NCBI RefSeq assembly: GCF_000002875.2
Contig: NC_009414.2
Span: forward strand, 62,001-126,000
DNA: 64,000 nucleotides
Source of the DNA: Leishmania infantum JPCM5
Taxonomy: Eukaryota; Euglenozoa; Kinetoplastea; Trypanosomatida; Trypanosomatidae
Direction: 5' to 3'
Position numbers and translations under genes: made by a program. Positions within the stretch are counted from its first letter, which is position 1. Each line of letters starts with the position of its first letter. The notes beneath the pieces are model-generated. The model was not told the DNA's origin and did no database searches. It worked only from the letters and a program-made list of their open reading frames with translations. This document shows, in pieces, positions 28,501-37,742 of this stretch.

Positions 28501-30285
28501 AGACGTTTGGCTTGTAAAGCTGGTCGACGCCTGCTGAAACATCGTCCAGTAGATGGGTTCGCTTGGGGCAGAAGCCCTGGCGTCAGTGGATCTTGTCGGC
28601 AGCGATACCGTCGACTCGTAGCGCGTAGTACCGGGGACAGTGTCTGAGGTGGGCTTCACGGCACGCATCTGGCCCATGTCCCAGAGAAGAACGAGAGAAT
28701 CCCTGACGGTGGCCCCTGAGGCCTCTGCGCGTGCCTTCAGCAGCGCCTGGGCACAGTCGGATGGAGACGTTACTGCAGCAGAGGTCAGGGGTGTCGTCGC
28801 GTCGAGGAAGGCAGCCAGACACGCCATGAACGCTTTCTCGCTCCTTGGCAGCGATTCGGTCAAACGCGTCACGCGCGCTGTAGTGGCCACTTGGAACGCC
28901 GTAGCATTGGCCATGGCGTCTGCCACCGAGGCCTCTCGCATCGTCTGCATCGCCCACGCCTGCATGTGTGTCGCGGGCTCCACCCACACCGAAGAGGACG
29001 CGTCCAGGAACGGTGCGTCAAAGAGGGCGGTGACGGAAAAGAAGTACGTCGTGGTCACGCAGTAGGTGCGCTGCAGGAGCTGCAAAACAAGCGCATCCGT
29101 CTGTTTCTCGCTGAGAGTATCCGCGCCGCCGCCGCTGGATAGAAGCTCTTCCAAGCTGTCGAGCGCGTCCTCCATGTAAGCGACAAGACGCGCGAAGGTT
29201 CGAAGCCCGCGGTTGCTGCTCGTCAGAGAGTACCGCAGCTGCGGCCACGCGTCCACTATCGGGCACGATACCTTTGGCGCAGGTCCCGGCTCACCCGTGA
29301 CGGACTCAGTCGCTGTGTCGTCGAGCGATGGCGCCACTTGCGACGGCGTCAGCGTTGCGACGGCAAGGTGGTAAAACAGCGTCCACTTGCGCTGAAGGTG
29401 CGGCACGTACGTGGACCACAGGTAGCTGCCCCACTGCTCTGCCACCGCTCGCTGCATGTCCGCTGCCTCCGCTGCATCCGACAAGCTCAAAGGGGCTGCG
29501 CTGTAGGCGCGCGCTGCCTGTTCAGCGTGGGCAAGAGCGTCCACTACACGAGGCACTACAGTCCGCAGCCACGCGCGCTGGGGAAGGTAGTCGCTCACAA
29601 ATACCGTAAGCAGCTCCGCTGCACACAAGCCCTTGGCGGAAAGGGTCAGTGACTCGTCGTCGCGCGTGGCGTTCGCCGTGGCGGCGAGGGAGTGCGCCGT
29701 CCAATTTTCGTGCAACGCGTCAAGTTCGCCCAGCACGCACTGTGCGGGCGACGACCTCAGTACTCCTGCACAGGTGCCCAGAGAAGTGGGAGTGGTGAGC
29801 GTCGTGTAGCACCCTTGCTGCAGGTCGAGTCTGCCTGCCACATGGGCAGTGAGCGATGCGGCATCGCCTGTTGACTCCACCGCGGATGGCGACACGAGAT
29901 ACACAGGGCTGAACTGCGCGTCGAACATGGAAAAGGTGAATGGGGCAGTTATTCCGCCTGCCGACGTGCGCGTATGCGCACACACCGGACCCGAAGGACC
30001 GGCGGGGTTCTCCGTCGTTTCGCCCTTCACGATGTAGGCAAATCCACCCGCACTCCAAGCAGGCGCCAACACCGCCTCTGAGAGCTGCATGAGGTTGGTG
30101 AAGGCTGCTGTCGCGGTCCTGCTCTCATCGGCAAGCGCGGGTGCGATTCGCTCCACATTCGAGAGCGGCGGCTGTCTGGCGGCATGTATCGCAGCACCAG
30201 AGTCGCCATAGCCTGGCCCCAGTAGCAGCAGTAGAGGCAGCAGCACCAACCACGCGCCGACATGGCCAGCCCGTCCACGCAGCAT
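25519..30285 (-). CDS. Large type I membrane glycoprotein-like protein, 1588 aa
   Basis: I do not recognise the family. The N-terminus is a clear signal peptide (about 1-27, with LVLLPLLLLLG), and a single hydrophobic segment near 1529-1550 (IISFVMLAFSLPLISIILISV) is followed by a basic tail of ~38 residues, so the topology is type I with almost all of the protein lumenal or extracellular. Two Cys-rich modules are visible, at about 645-690 (pattern C-x3-TY-x7-C-x2-CP-x2-C) and about 1165-1203 (C-x2-C-x-SGSY), both like the GCC2/GCC3 or EGF-like modules of surface receptors. Many N-glycosylation sequons (N-A-T, N-T-T, N-L-T, N-N-S) occur throughout. Likely a surface, flagellar-pocket or endosomal protein. 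The ATG at 30285 directly opens the signal peptide. Confidence 0.88.
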   Translation of the reverse strand: MLRGRAGHVGAWLVLLPLLLLLGPGYGDSGAAIHAARQPPLSNVERIAPALADESRTATAAFTNLMQLSEAVLAPAWSAGGFAYIVKGETTENPAGPSGPVCAHTRTSAGGITAPFTFSMFDAQFSPVYLVSPSAVESTGDAASLTAHVAGRLDLQQGCYTTLTTPTSLGTCAGVLRSSPAQCVLGELDALHENWTAHSLAATANATRDDESLTLSAKGLCAAELLTVFVSDYLPQRAWLRTVVPRVVDALAHAEQAARAYSAAPLSLSDAAEAADMQRAVAEQWGSYLWSTYVPHLQRKWTLFYHLAVATLTPSQVAPSLDDTATESVTGEPGPAPKVSCPIVDAWPQLRYSLTSSNRGLRTFARLVAYMEDALDSLEELLSSGGGADTLSEKQTDALVLQLLQRTYCVTTTYFFSVTALFDAPFLDASSSVWVEPATHMQAWAMQTMREASVADAMANATAFQVATTARVTRLTESLPRSEKAFMACLAAFLDATTPLTSAAVTSPSDCAQALLKARAEASGATVRDSLVLLWDMGQMRAVKPTSDTVPGTTRYESTVSLPTRSTDARASAPSEPIYWTMFQQASTSFTSQTSLYTPSVVASVPKEPCAAGSAARRALGTASNRAATKEARHGVLVGSQAAATCAAGTYANPDTAACEACPSACSALLTAATPVYCPGDGLMHGCPALPAGAVLAGSPSTGLDNAKAACRYACINIYQAPLHNGCVSTPGLFYNTTAVISDKRSGGWYDACVGPASLLPSSFPAQSHDARVFAFVGSGTTDEPMSCRFVLMHRVVSSAVSAEALQTVGLLLQPLSVSAASATATSSAGLPPHRDGVAWEAAMQLNATLLWEMHTSLLRSQQRASGTGTGAANTSIAHVLVAVREGGEGVASQSRLSWSLVSSYQRPEGGETATTTSATGAAPPPSVTFTLRLLLNVSILSAPQSTDAFAASGDRTRTPCTTPAPSSLTVLSAPWQWRVTSMTLNQLAKTTYRVVLSRSTSTVVFYKDAAAVGNPVTVDWPLWRQSQMMSPPLGKTTMYLSVAGWVAGYVEREQWVLKSPPLPASGISKLAALPLHYDYVPGMVTRLSSTASPVSPLHEALSRAETAWRSQAETFVEQQGRDVEALTDVHSLGLYVASFPAVTAKVSAALSALSVRQSTGLDGVCRSGYGYGVAAGGTSATPVCATCTSGSYSVLSATPERNTCACVPQRALGGVTSLAGQPVRACLRRPAGPAAPSSYLRSPGRLFVDSNVVIGYGIPLGGYGRGTGAAGTGLPATTSLEGSVTCMYGLTVPRLLSTAPTGSLNLSATLQYTTGLGAEECGVMAAARGGATAVTTQPTYSALSSYGLRLRASRLPTHTITLTNNSRLFANQTVLTAGVRDYALLPHYAMDSLLHMRGISEYHAAFLTYMLRCATVSAVLRCGSPLRDAGNFTWAGSSSLDSPVLRVNLTGMITEECQVSFTVRSATAAASEASAPYTSWPYTYLTTEANASLFFEASPTLHYTLLPSVEAFETTKLRYEPLAESSSLIISFVMLAFSLPLISIILISVHPPSFQPLSWRPYERARARRHCQHRQLHSVACSERGAS

Positions 30286-31882
30286 GATGGGTCTCCCTCT
30301 TCTGTGCGGCGAGGCTCGAAGAGAAAGGTATCTAAAGCAAAACGACGAGAGGCAGAGAAGGGAGAGGGGGAGACGAGGTACAAGGGCCTCACAGAGAGAG
30401 AGAGGCCGGAAGAAGAATGCGTCAAAGCCTTCGACTGATCACGCACACGCACAGAGAGAGAGACGGGTGGGCTCACAGCAGTGCGACTGTGCGACAAACA
30501 ACAGAGGAACGGCAAGGCAGAAGAAAGAGCAGAACGATACGCCCAACGTGTGTCTCATTCAGAAGGGCGTGGGAGGGGGAGGGAAGGGAAAGACGTCAGC
30601 GGGAAGGCGGTGTTCAGGTGGGGAGCAGTGCTTTAATGAAAGCGAGATTGCCCACACACACAGACACACAGACAGACCCAGCTCAGAGACTATGTGTGCG
30701 TGTGTGTGTATTATATATAATGTAGAAAGAAGGGAAGAGGCACCAACGCCAGAAAAGGGCAAGAGAGAAGCGAAGAGGAGCGTACACTTCGTGCGAAGGT
30801 ACGGCTGCTTAGTGTCTGTCCGCAAGGTGTGGTTGAGGGGGGGGGGGGCGATATTCGTGTCAAGACGCATACACGCGTACGAGCGGAGTTTGAGAACAAG
30901 GGAGGGGCGACAGTGAGCCAAAAGACACGTTTGCGTAACCGAATTATCGAAGGCAGAGTGCGTGCCGTGCGTGTGGTAGAAGTAGGTCAGGTGCATTAAA
31001 AAGGGGGCGACACACGAGAGGGCGAGAAGAGAGTGACCGGTCGACAGCAATCACACGAAGGAGCACTGAGGCAGTGTGGAAGAGGGGGAGCGATGCGTCC
31101 TGTAGCCAAGGCACTTGGCAGTCGTAGGGGGGTAGTTGGGCGACAGGCGTGGATATGACACGCCTTCTCGCTCGGCTACTGGGACAATCACCTCGCACAT
31201 GATGAGCGCTAAAGCGCAGTCTGAGGATCGCAGCTGCCACAGCTTATAGCGACAGCATGTGCGTGGACAGAATTCGTAAGGAAGAGGATACAGCCGCGCT
31301 TCGCACGGCTGATATTCGCCCCCTCCCTCTCTTCACTGTCTCTGCAGAAGGGCGAACTTCGTCGCCCCTTCGCTTACGCTTTCCTGTTTTTCATCTTCTG
31401 CGCTCTTTATGTCATCCTCCATGTTCATTCTGTGTGGCCTCTATGAGCTCAGGTACGCGTGAGACACGAACACGCACGCATGCGGGCATTGGTCTAGTTG
31501 TCTGTCACGCAACAAGGTAAAAGAGCCCTCGGCGGCGATACTCCCGACGGCAGCACCACAGGCACATCACACCTACGCAGAGTGGCAGGGGAGGGAGGAG
31601 AAGGAGGGCGGAGGGCGGAGACAAGAGAAGCACGAGGGTTGCGAGGGCCGCCTTCAGCCGCCAAACAGCAGTGCACAAAACACCACCGCGGTGCTTTCGT
31701 GAGGCACAGAGGCGCCAGCAGTGCACACCTGCGGATGTACGTGCGCGTGTACAAGTGGGCGGCCACAGCTAAGGAGATCATGCGCCAGTGCATCTGTGGC
31801 CCAGCCGCCTGTCCACACTCGACCACCTCCGCTTATCTACACCACAGGTCTCCAAAACCAAGCGTCCCTCTGCTCTCCAGGC
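30286..31882. other. Intergenic region, 1.6 kb
   Basis: 5' flank of the 1588-aa gene and 3' flank of the 148-aa gene. Contains a G12 run at 30837-30848, a (TG)n stretch followed by TATATATA (about 30691-30720), and CA repeats near 30654-30675. No gene with an ATG and sensible composition was found. Confidence 0.6.
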
Positions 31883-32329
31883 TCACTTAAGGTACTCCTC
31901 ACCCAGCAGGAGCTGGTCGCGCTCGTCCACGAAGGCCAGCGACTCCCCAGACCACTCATCCGCCTCCCCTTCACCAAAGAGGCTGTCCAGAGAGACGGTG
32001 TCGTACGGAGTGTCCGCGTCGTCGTTGGAGTCCCAGTAAAAGTGGGTGAGACGATCCGCATCCACGTCCTGGACGTCGAAGAAGGTGTTGGAGATGTCCT
32101 CCGTATTGCTATCGTGCGGGTTGCGCTCTTGAGCGTAGCCGCGCCTGCCCTCCCGCAAGGAGCCGGCGTAGCTCAAGGGCACCACCGAGGAGGACGTCAA
32201 TGAGGCGCTGATGGGCAGCGCCAGCGCGGTGCTGGAGGCGCGGCTCATGACACCGCGGTAGAACCGCGTGCCGCTCAGCGACGGCGCCACGTAGCAACTC
32301 ACGCGGCAGAGAAGTCCCGATAACGCCAT
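31883..32329 (-). CDS. Small acidic protein with probable mitochondrial presequence, 148 aa
   Basis: Not recognised. The first ~35 residues (MALSGLLCRVSCYVAP... GTRFYRGVMSRAS) have Arg, Ser and hydrophobic residues and no acidic residue, as in a mitochondrial presequence. The C-terminal half (about 72-148) is strongly acidic (N-x-E-D, DVDAD, DSNDDADT, GEGEADEW) and ends in an amphipathic helix. The sharp charge switch suggests a matrix protein such as a small ribosomal or respiratory-complex subunit or assembly factor, but nothing proves it. The ATG at 32329 is used because upstream in-frame codons contain acidic and Cys residues that would spoil the presequence. Confidence 0.72.
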   Translation of the reverse strand: MALSGLLCRVSCYVAPSLSGTRFYRGVMSRASSTALALPISASLTSSSVVPLSYAGSLREGRRGYAQERNPHDSNTEDISNTFFDVQDVDADRLTHFYWDSNDDADTPYDTVSLDSLFGEGEADEWSGESLAFVDERDQLLLGEEYLK

Positions 32330-33554
32330 TGGACGTGCTTCGGTCCGCAGAGTTCGCTCACACACGTTCGACCGAAGCTCAGGAAAAGTGCAATGACTCA
32401 GCGGATCGTATATGTGACTGCCGTCGCGCAAGACTCGCGAGAGAGCTTCACGGCGTGGTGCTCCCTCCCTTTAGTATCTGCGCGAAGGTCAGCGTGTATG
32501 CCTGCGCCTTCACAGGTGCACTCTGCAAGCCACGTCGCCTGAAGCTCGCGCGCCGTCCGCTCTTTGACACACGCAGAAGCGATACGAACGCCAATGACAG
32601 TCCCCAGTCCCTCCCCTCTTGCCTGCCGGCCCTATCGGGGCAGGCGTGGTGGGCTGCACGTGCGAGAAAAGATGCCACGAAAGGAGAACCGAGAAAAGGG
32701 CACGACGAGACAGTGGCGCGCTCGCTCTTCCACCTTCGTCGGCCCTTGCCTGGCGAGTTCGCGAGCTTGTGTCCCTATGCGAGCTCTGTGGAAAGGGAAG
32801 CCCAGTGGATGGGCAACGTAACGGTGGTGGCGCCTACAGACAAACCGCGGTGTGTCTTGCTCGGTGGTGCACAGTGGGCCAGTGAGGAAGGAGATGCAAC
32901 CGAAAATGTTTCTGACGGGAAGCGCGTGAAGCTGGTGTGAAGGGCGTCTATGGGGTGTGCGTGTGCGCCTGTCTCTCCCTCGTGCGTACGTGTGTGCGTG
33001 TGCCTGTCTAGGGTTACACGGAAGCGATGCGAGAAAGGGAGAGAGGTAGAGGGAAGGACGCGGGGATGAGGTAAGCAGGCTCCTCAGCTCAAAAGGCGGT
33101 GGGCGAGGGTAGAGAGAAAGAGAGAGAGGAGGAAGGGGCAAGAGAGAGACAGAGCGATAGTCAAGGGCGGGCGCATCGGCTTGCACATAAACCGGCGCAG
33201 ATGGGGCACGGTTCCAGAGGACGGAAAGAGAATAAGGCCAAAGGGAACGACGGACGGTACCCATGGAGTCGGCGAGGCACCAGCGCAGTGCACTGGTCCA
33301 GCGGTGCACGCACGCCGAGGACAGGGAGGAGGAGAGAAAGGAGAAGCGCAATGCGGCCAGGAAAGATTGGCGAGCAACGGCACATCGACAACGCACGGAG
33401 CGAAGACAGGACCGAGAATCGGGCCATGGAAGCAACTACGTAAGAGAAAACAAAACGAAAGGCGCCGGACGCATACAAGCAAGTGCACAGTGGGGGGAGG
33501 AGGAGCGAAGCACTCGATTAGGTGCGCAGAGCAGAAAAAAAATCGCGTCGCGCA
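32330..33554. other. Intergenic region, 1.2 kb
   Basis: 3' flank of the FKBP15-like gene and 5' flank of the 148-aa gene. GA-rich tracts lie at about 33030-33060 and 33110-33155. No gene is supported. Confidence 0.6.
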
Positions 33555-36500
33555 TCATTCGCCGTGCTCACTGTCACTGCTGCTATCAAACAGCTTCGGT
33601 TTCTGGGTAGCGCTTCCTGCAGCTGGCTGCTTGGTGGTGGGTCTGCGAGCACGGCATGGCACGCTTGTCGGCGACTTCTGAGACCCCTGACCCCTAGACA
33701 TGTCACCGCTGAGGTCTTCACCGATATTGCTGGAGTCGGCGCCGAAGGCGCGCAGAGGCCTTCGCTGCGTCGAGGATGGTGAATCTCTGTCTACCGCTGC
33801 CCCCTCCTCCCGCCCCGCGGAGTCGTGCTGCAACGGCAGCGCGGTGAAAAGTGCAGCAGCATCGCCAGCCCTCTGCACCGCAGAGGTGGACGACGTTCGC
33901 AAAGATGAGGAAGTGCTCTCACCCCCAGACGAACCGCTGCGTTGATCAGACATGTGCTGTCGGTCAACCTCTGCCACCTCAGACGACGGCGGCAGCGTGT
34001 CATCAGACTCCGCTGTAATCGCCAATGTAGGAGCTGCCGAGAATTCGGCGTGTGATGAGCAGCGTGGCGGAGGTGGAGCAACGACTGTGGCGACTGCATG
34101 AAAAGTGCTGGCGCTGCGCTGCTCGCTCGGCGCCGCCACAGCCTGCGCCAAGGAGTCGGCTTCGTCTGGTGGCGGAAGGGGCGGCGGCTCACTGGAGAAG
34201 AATGTGTCTGTGGTCATCGTCAGCCCCCCGTCTCTCAGACGATTAGATCCGCCACTGCCACTGCTGTGATCGCCCCACGCAACACGCGGAGGATCGGCGA
34301 AGCCAAACCCGAGCTCCGCCGCTGGCGGCGGCGGTGGAGCTGGTGACGAGTCCACGTGCTGCAGCGCGACAGCGGGGCCGACTGGTGGTTCGGCATCTGC
34401 AGCACCGTGTGAAGGTGCCGGCACACCGGCCACCTGGGGTGTCGTCGCGCTCTCATCAGCCGTCGGTGTTCGGCCTTCGACGGGGTGGGTCGGTGACGGT
34501 GGAGAACGAGCGTGGCTTGAGCTGCAAGGTGAGGGAAGAGGGCTGGCTGACGTCTCCTCTGCCAACGGAGGGGGCAATGGCGCGCTATGCATGGTCTCCA
34601 TAGGTGAAGGGGAGAAGAGGTTAGCAGGGCTGCCCCCTTCCTGTGGTGTCTCAATCGGCGGTGCCGCAGCCGCTTCGGCAGAAGAAACAACAGCTGCAGC
34701 AGCGAGGCGACAGCGCTCTACCGCATCCGATGCCTCCTGCATCACGGCCTGCCGTGCCGCCGTCTCTTCAGCCAAGAGACGCTGCTGTTCCACGTGCTGT
34801 GCACTGAGCTGCTGCGCGGCGCGAAGGGCGTAGGCGCACTGAAATTCCAGGCCACTGTAGGACATGTAAGCCTCCGCCTCCAGGCCGGCACGGGCGGCCT
34901 CCTCCTCTTCCTCAAACAGACGCAGGGCAGAGGAACACGACGCAGCCCATTGCTGCTGCGCCTCATCTGGCAGTAGCCGCCGCCGTCGCTGTTCTTCGGA
35001 CACCAGCTCATCTCGTGCCTGCATCTCCTCATGCAGCAGCATCACCTGCGCCCGCAGCTGCGATGCGCAGAGCTGCACCACCGCCTCGCCGCCGTCCATA
35101 TACTCCTTCCACAGTGCCTCGCGTGCCGCCGCCTCCTCGTCCTTCAAGTTCTCCTGCGCCGTGCGCTGAGCAGCCAGCCATTCCTCAATCTCGTGAATGG
35201 TCGACCACCACTGCTGCTGCACCGACCACCGCTCTTGCGCCTCCTCCGCGCAGCAGTCGAAGAGCGCGCGGCCGCCGTGTTGCTGGGCGTACAGTTGCGC
35301 CACCGCCTCTAGCGTTGCGTCGTGCGCCTCTATCAGCGGATGCAGCCACTCGCGGTCGAAATGGACGAACGCGCCTTTCGTGTAGAGGTCCAGCATGTCA
35401 TCCCAGAGCCATCGCTGGCGCTGAGCAATGCAGCGGATGCGGGTTTGCCGCCAATGGTCGAGCTGGAACTGCAGGTCCACCCGCACCGGGCCGCCAGTCC
35501 CGTCACTGCCTTCGTCGCCATCATCGCTCGCGTAGCTCGACTGCTCAGCGGTGCGCACCGCCTCCATCATTTTCAGTAGCTCATCCTGCGTGCACGGGTG
35601 GGTGGCGTAGCTGAGCAGCGCACGCCAGTGCTGGCTCACGGTGTCCCGTGCCGTGCGGCACCATGTCTGCCACTGCGAGAGCTTGTAATGCAGATTCGTC
35701 TGCTTGCGCGTCGCGGAGGCGAGTTGCGCCTCCAGCTCAGTCACCTTGCCACCCAGAGTGCGGCGCAGTGCCATGGCGGACTCGATGCTTCGGCGCACCT
35801 CCTCTTTGCGTATTTCGACCTCCGTCTTGGCCCGCTGCAAGTTCAGCCGCAGCTCGTCCTGGTGTCCCAGCAGGTCTGTCTCTGCGACCCGGCGGCCTTC
35901 TGCCTTGCCGTCGCGCAGACCTCGCATGAACTGCTCCTCGGCAAGCCGGCAGCGATCCACCTGATATTGCCGCTCGCGTGCGTCCAGCGCATCGACGATG
36001 TCCTTACGCAGTATATCCGCGTCGGTGGCGCGGTGGCTGCGCTCGTCCTCCATCACCTGCAGGTAGCGCAGGCGCTCCCGCTCCGCCAAGCCGCGCGCGG
36101 CAGTCAGCTGCCCGTCAGCTAGTCGATGTTGAGCCTGTGCCTTGCAAATCGCCTCCTCGGTGGAGGACGACTTGGAGGCCAACGTTGCGCTGCGGCGCCG
36201 CTCTTCGCTGAGAGACTCCTGAATCGTAGAGATCCGCTCCGCCAAGCCCTTGGACTGGATCTCATGAACGTCGAAGCGACCCTGCAACTGGCGCAACTCC
36301 TCGCTTGAGGTGTCGATGTAGCTCCGCAGCGCTGCGACGCGCCGCTGCAGATCTTCCTGCGTCTGTTCCTTCACACGAATCTCATCCTTCAGCTTTACAA
36401 GCTGCCGCTCCCGCTCCAGCCGCGCCTCCATAGCTTTCGTAGCGCCCCTGCTCTTCTCCTCCAGCAGCCTCTGCGAGTCGCTTACGGCGCGATCGATGCG

Positions 36501-37742
36501 CTGCTGGAGTTCTTTGTTGCGAGCCTCAAGAGCCTGCAGGGCGCTGTCGCACGCGTCAAGGTGCTTCTGTGCCGTCTCCTCCTCCTCCACAACCCGCTGC
36601 ACCTGTTCGAGGAGAGCGCGATTGCTCAGCAGCGACGGCTTCGGGCGCTCTATGTACCGATGCCAGTCCTGGGAGAAGATGGCAGTCACGCCGTGAACGT
36701 CCCGTGCTGTCGCGACCGCCGTGTTGACGCCGAGCTCTATTTTGCGGAGCACCGACATGTGCTCAGCTGGGATGCCGTTAGTGCTCAGAAACGCGGGGAC
36801 GGCGGATGCAGCCGAAGAGGTCGCCGGCGCCACTCCCGCAGCGGTCGGCGCCGCCGCGACAACCATCAGTGCCTGTTCCGACGGCGCCGACGCCTGTCTA
36901 GCGTCCCCGTCCTCTGTCGCCGCGTACACAGAGGGTGGTGCCCTTTGCCCGTTGTCAGCGGCCTGCCTTGCTGACGCCGGCTCCTCGTCCACGTGCTCGA
37001 CCTGCGCCAGGCGGACCACAAACACTAGCCCTTGTGCGGAGACGTTCGCAAGAGAGTCCGACACGCGTGTGGTGAAACCCGCAGGCACGACGAAGACCCG
37101 CACGTCCTCCTCACGCATGCCCACGACGCTGCCCTCGAAGCCGAAGGAGCCTTGTGCGAGCTGTGCCGCACTGGTACTCGGCTGGAACACATAGAAGGGC
37201 TGCTGTTGCTGAGAAGTGGTGGTCCCGCCAGCTGCGTCGCCTCGTTGTTCGCCAAGAGCGCCGACAGCGTACATGTTGTCCTTCACGGTCAGCTCGTAGG
37301 AGGTGAAGCTCACGTGGGCTCTGTCGCCGACCTCGAGACGGAGCGACGACGACGGGAAGCTCACGTCGTAGCTGAAAACGGACGCCCCCGGGGCACCGAA
37401 AAGGGCGTAGAATGAAACACCGCAGCAGGCCAGGAAGCGTGTCTGCTGAGCCGCGTCGGCGAAGAAGACACTCCAGCGCTGATCCGCATCGTCGCTGAAG
37501 GAGATGTGCCCCGATGACGCATGAGTGAGAAGGCGCAGCGATGTGTTGTACCCATCCACGTAGCTCATGCGTGCCACGCAGAACGTTACCTGCTGCGCAC
37601 TGTAGCACACGAGGCTGTACTTGGGAGGCCGAGACGGAAGGGCGACAACGGCGCACACACACGCGCCCTTGCTAGAGGAGGCGCCCGTGTCGCTCACTGA
37701 AAAGAGCTCCACAGGGAAGGCACACACAGTCTCCTGCTTCAT
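33555..37742 (-). CDS. FKBP15/WAFL-like protein: WH1-like domain, degenerate FKBP domain, long coiled coil
   Basis: The protein is 1395 aa. Residues about 5-108 resemble the WH1/PH-like domain of FKBP15 (YSLVCYSAQQ, then QRWSVFFAD near 88-96). Residues about 128-252 are an FKBP-type fold: LEVGDRAHVSFTSYEL, the GFEGSVVGM block (201-209, where enzymes have GWEEG) and LVFVVRLAQVE near the end. Several binding-pocket aromatic residues of active FKBPs are missing, so isomerase activity is doubtful. A long coiled coil (about 375-1010, Glu/Arg/Gln-rich) and a Pro/Ser/Ala-rich tail follow. Animal FKBP15 (WAFL) works on early endosomes with actin and WASH; a similar trafficking or cytoskeletal role is inferred. 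The start is the ATG at 37742. The frame stays open to 37982 but has no ATG there, and an acceptor lies at 37803. Confidence 0.88.
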   Translation of the reverse strand: MKQETVCAFPVELFSVSDTGASSSKGACVCAVVALPSRPPKYSLVCYSAQQVTFCVARMSYVDGYNTSLRLLTHASSGHISFSDDADQRWSVFFADAAQQTRFLACCGVSFYALFGAPGASVFSYDVSFPSSSLRLEVGDRAHVSFTSYELTVKDNMYAVGALGEQRGDAAGGTTTSQQQQPFYVFQPSTSAAQLAQGSFGFEGSVVGMREEDVRVFVVPAGFTTRVSDSLANVSAQGLVFVVRLAQVEHVDEEPASARQAADNGQRAPPSVYAATEDGDARQASAPSEQALMVVAAAPTAAGVAPATSSAASAVPAFLSTNGIPAEHMSVLRKIELGVNTAVATARDVHGVTAIFSQDWHRYIERPKPSLLSNRALLEQVQRVVEEEETAQKHLDACDSALQALEARNKELQQRIDRAVSDSQRLLEEKSRGATKAMEARLERERQLVKLKDEIRVKEQTQEDLQRRVAALRSYIDTSSEELRQLQGRFDVHEIQSKGLAERISTIQESLSEERRRSATLASKSSSTEEAICKAQAQHRLADGQLTAARGLAERERLRYLQVMEDERSHRATDADILRKDIVDALDARERQYQVDRCRLAEEQFMRGLRDGKAEGRRVAETDLLGHQDELRLNLQRAKTEVEIRKEEVRRSIESAMALRRTLGGKVTELEAQLASATRKQTNLHYKLSQWQTWCRTARDTVSQHWRALLSYATHPCTQDELLKMMEAVRTAEQSSYASDDGDEGSDGTGGPVRVDLQFQLDHWRQTRIRCIAQRQRWLWDDMLDLYTKGAFVHFDREWLHPLIEAHDATLEAVAQLYAQQHGGRALFDCCAEEAQERWSVQQQWWSTIHEIEEWLAAQRTAQENLKDEEAAAREALWKEYMDGGEAVVQLCASQLRAQVMLLHEEMQARDELVSEEQRRRRLLPDEAQQQWAASCSSALRLFEEEEEAARAGLEAEAYMSYSGLEFQCAYALRAAQQLSAQHVEQQRLLAEETAARQAVMQEASDAVERCRLAAAAVVSSAEAAAAPPIETPQEGGSPANLFSPSPMETMHSAPLPPPLAEETSASPLPSPCSSSHARSPPSPTHPVEGRTPTADESATTPQVAGVPAPSHGAADAEPPVGPAVALQHVDSSPAPPPPPAAELGFGFADPPRVAWGDHSSGSGGSNRLRDGGLTMTTDTFFSSEPPPLPPPDEADSLAQAVAAPSEQRSASTFHAVATVVAPPPPRCSSHAEFSAAPTLAITAESDDTLPPSSEVAEVDRQHMSDQRSGSSGGESTSSSLRTSSTSAVQRAGDAAALFTALPLQHDSAGREEGAAVDRDSPSSTQRRPLRAFGADSSNIGEDLSGDMSRGQGSQKSPTSVPCRARRPTTKQPAAGSATQKPKLFDSSSDSEHGE

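Noticed and set aside
31505..31726. Hydrophobic 73-codon minus-strand frame
   Set aside because: Begins with GTG, has no ATG near the start, and is made of CT-rich low-complexity sequence.
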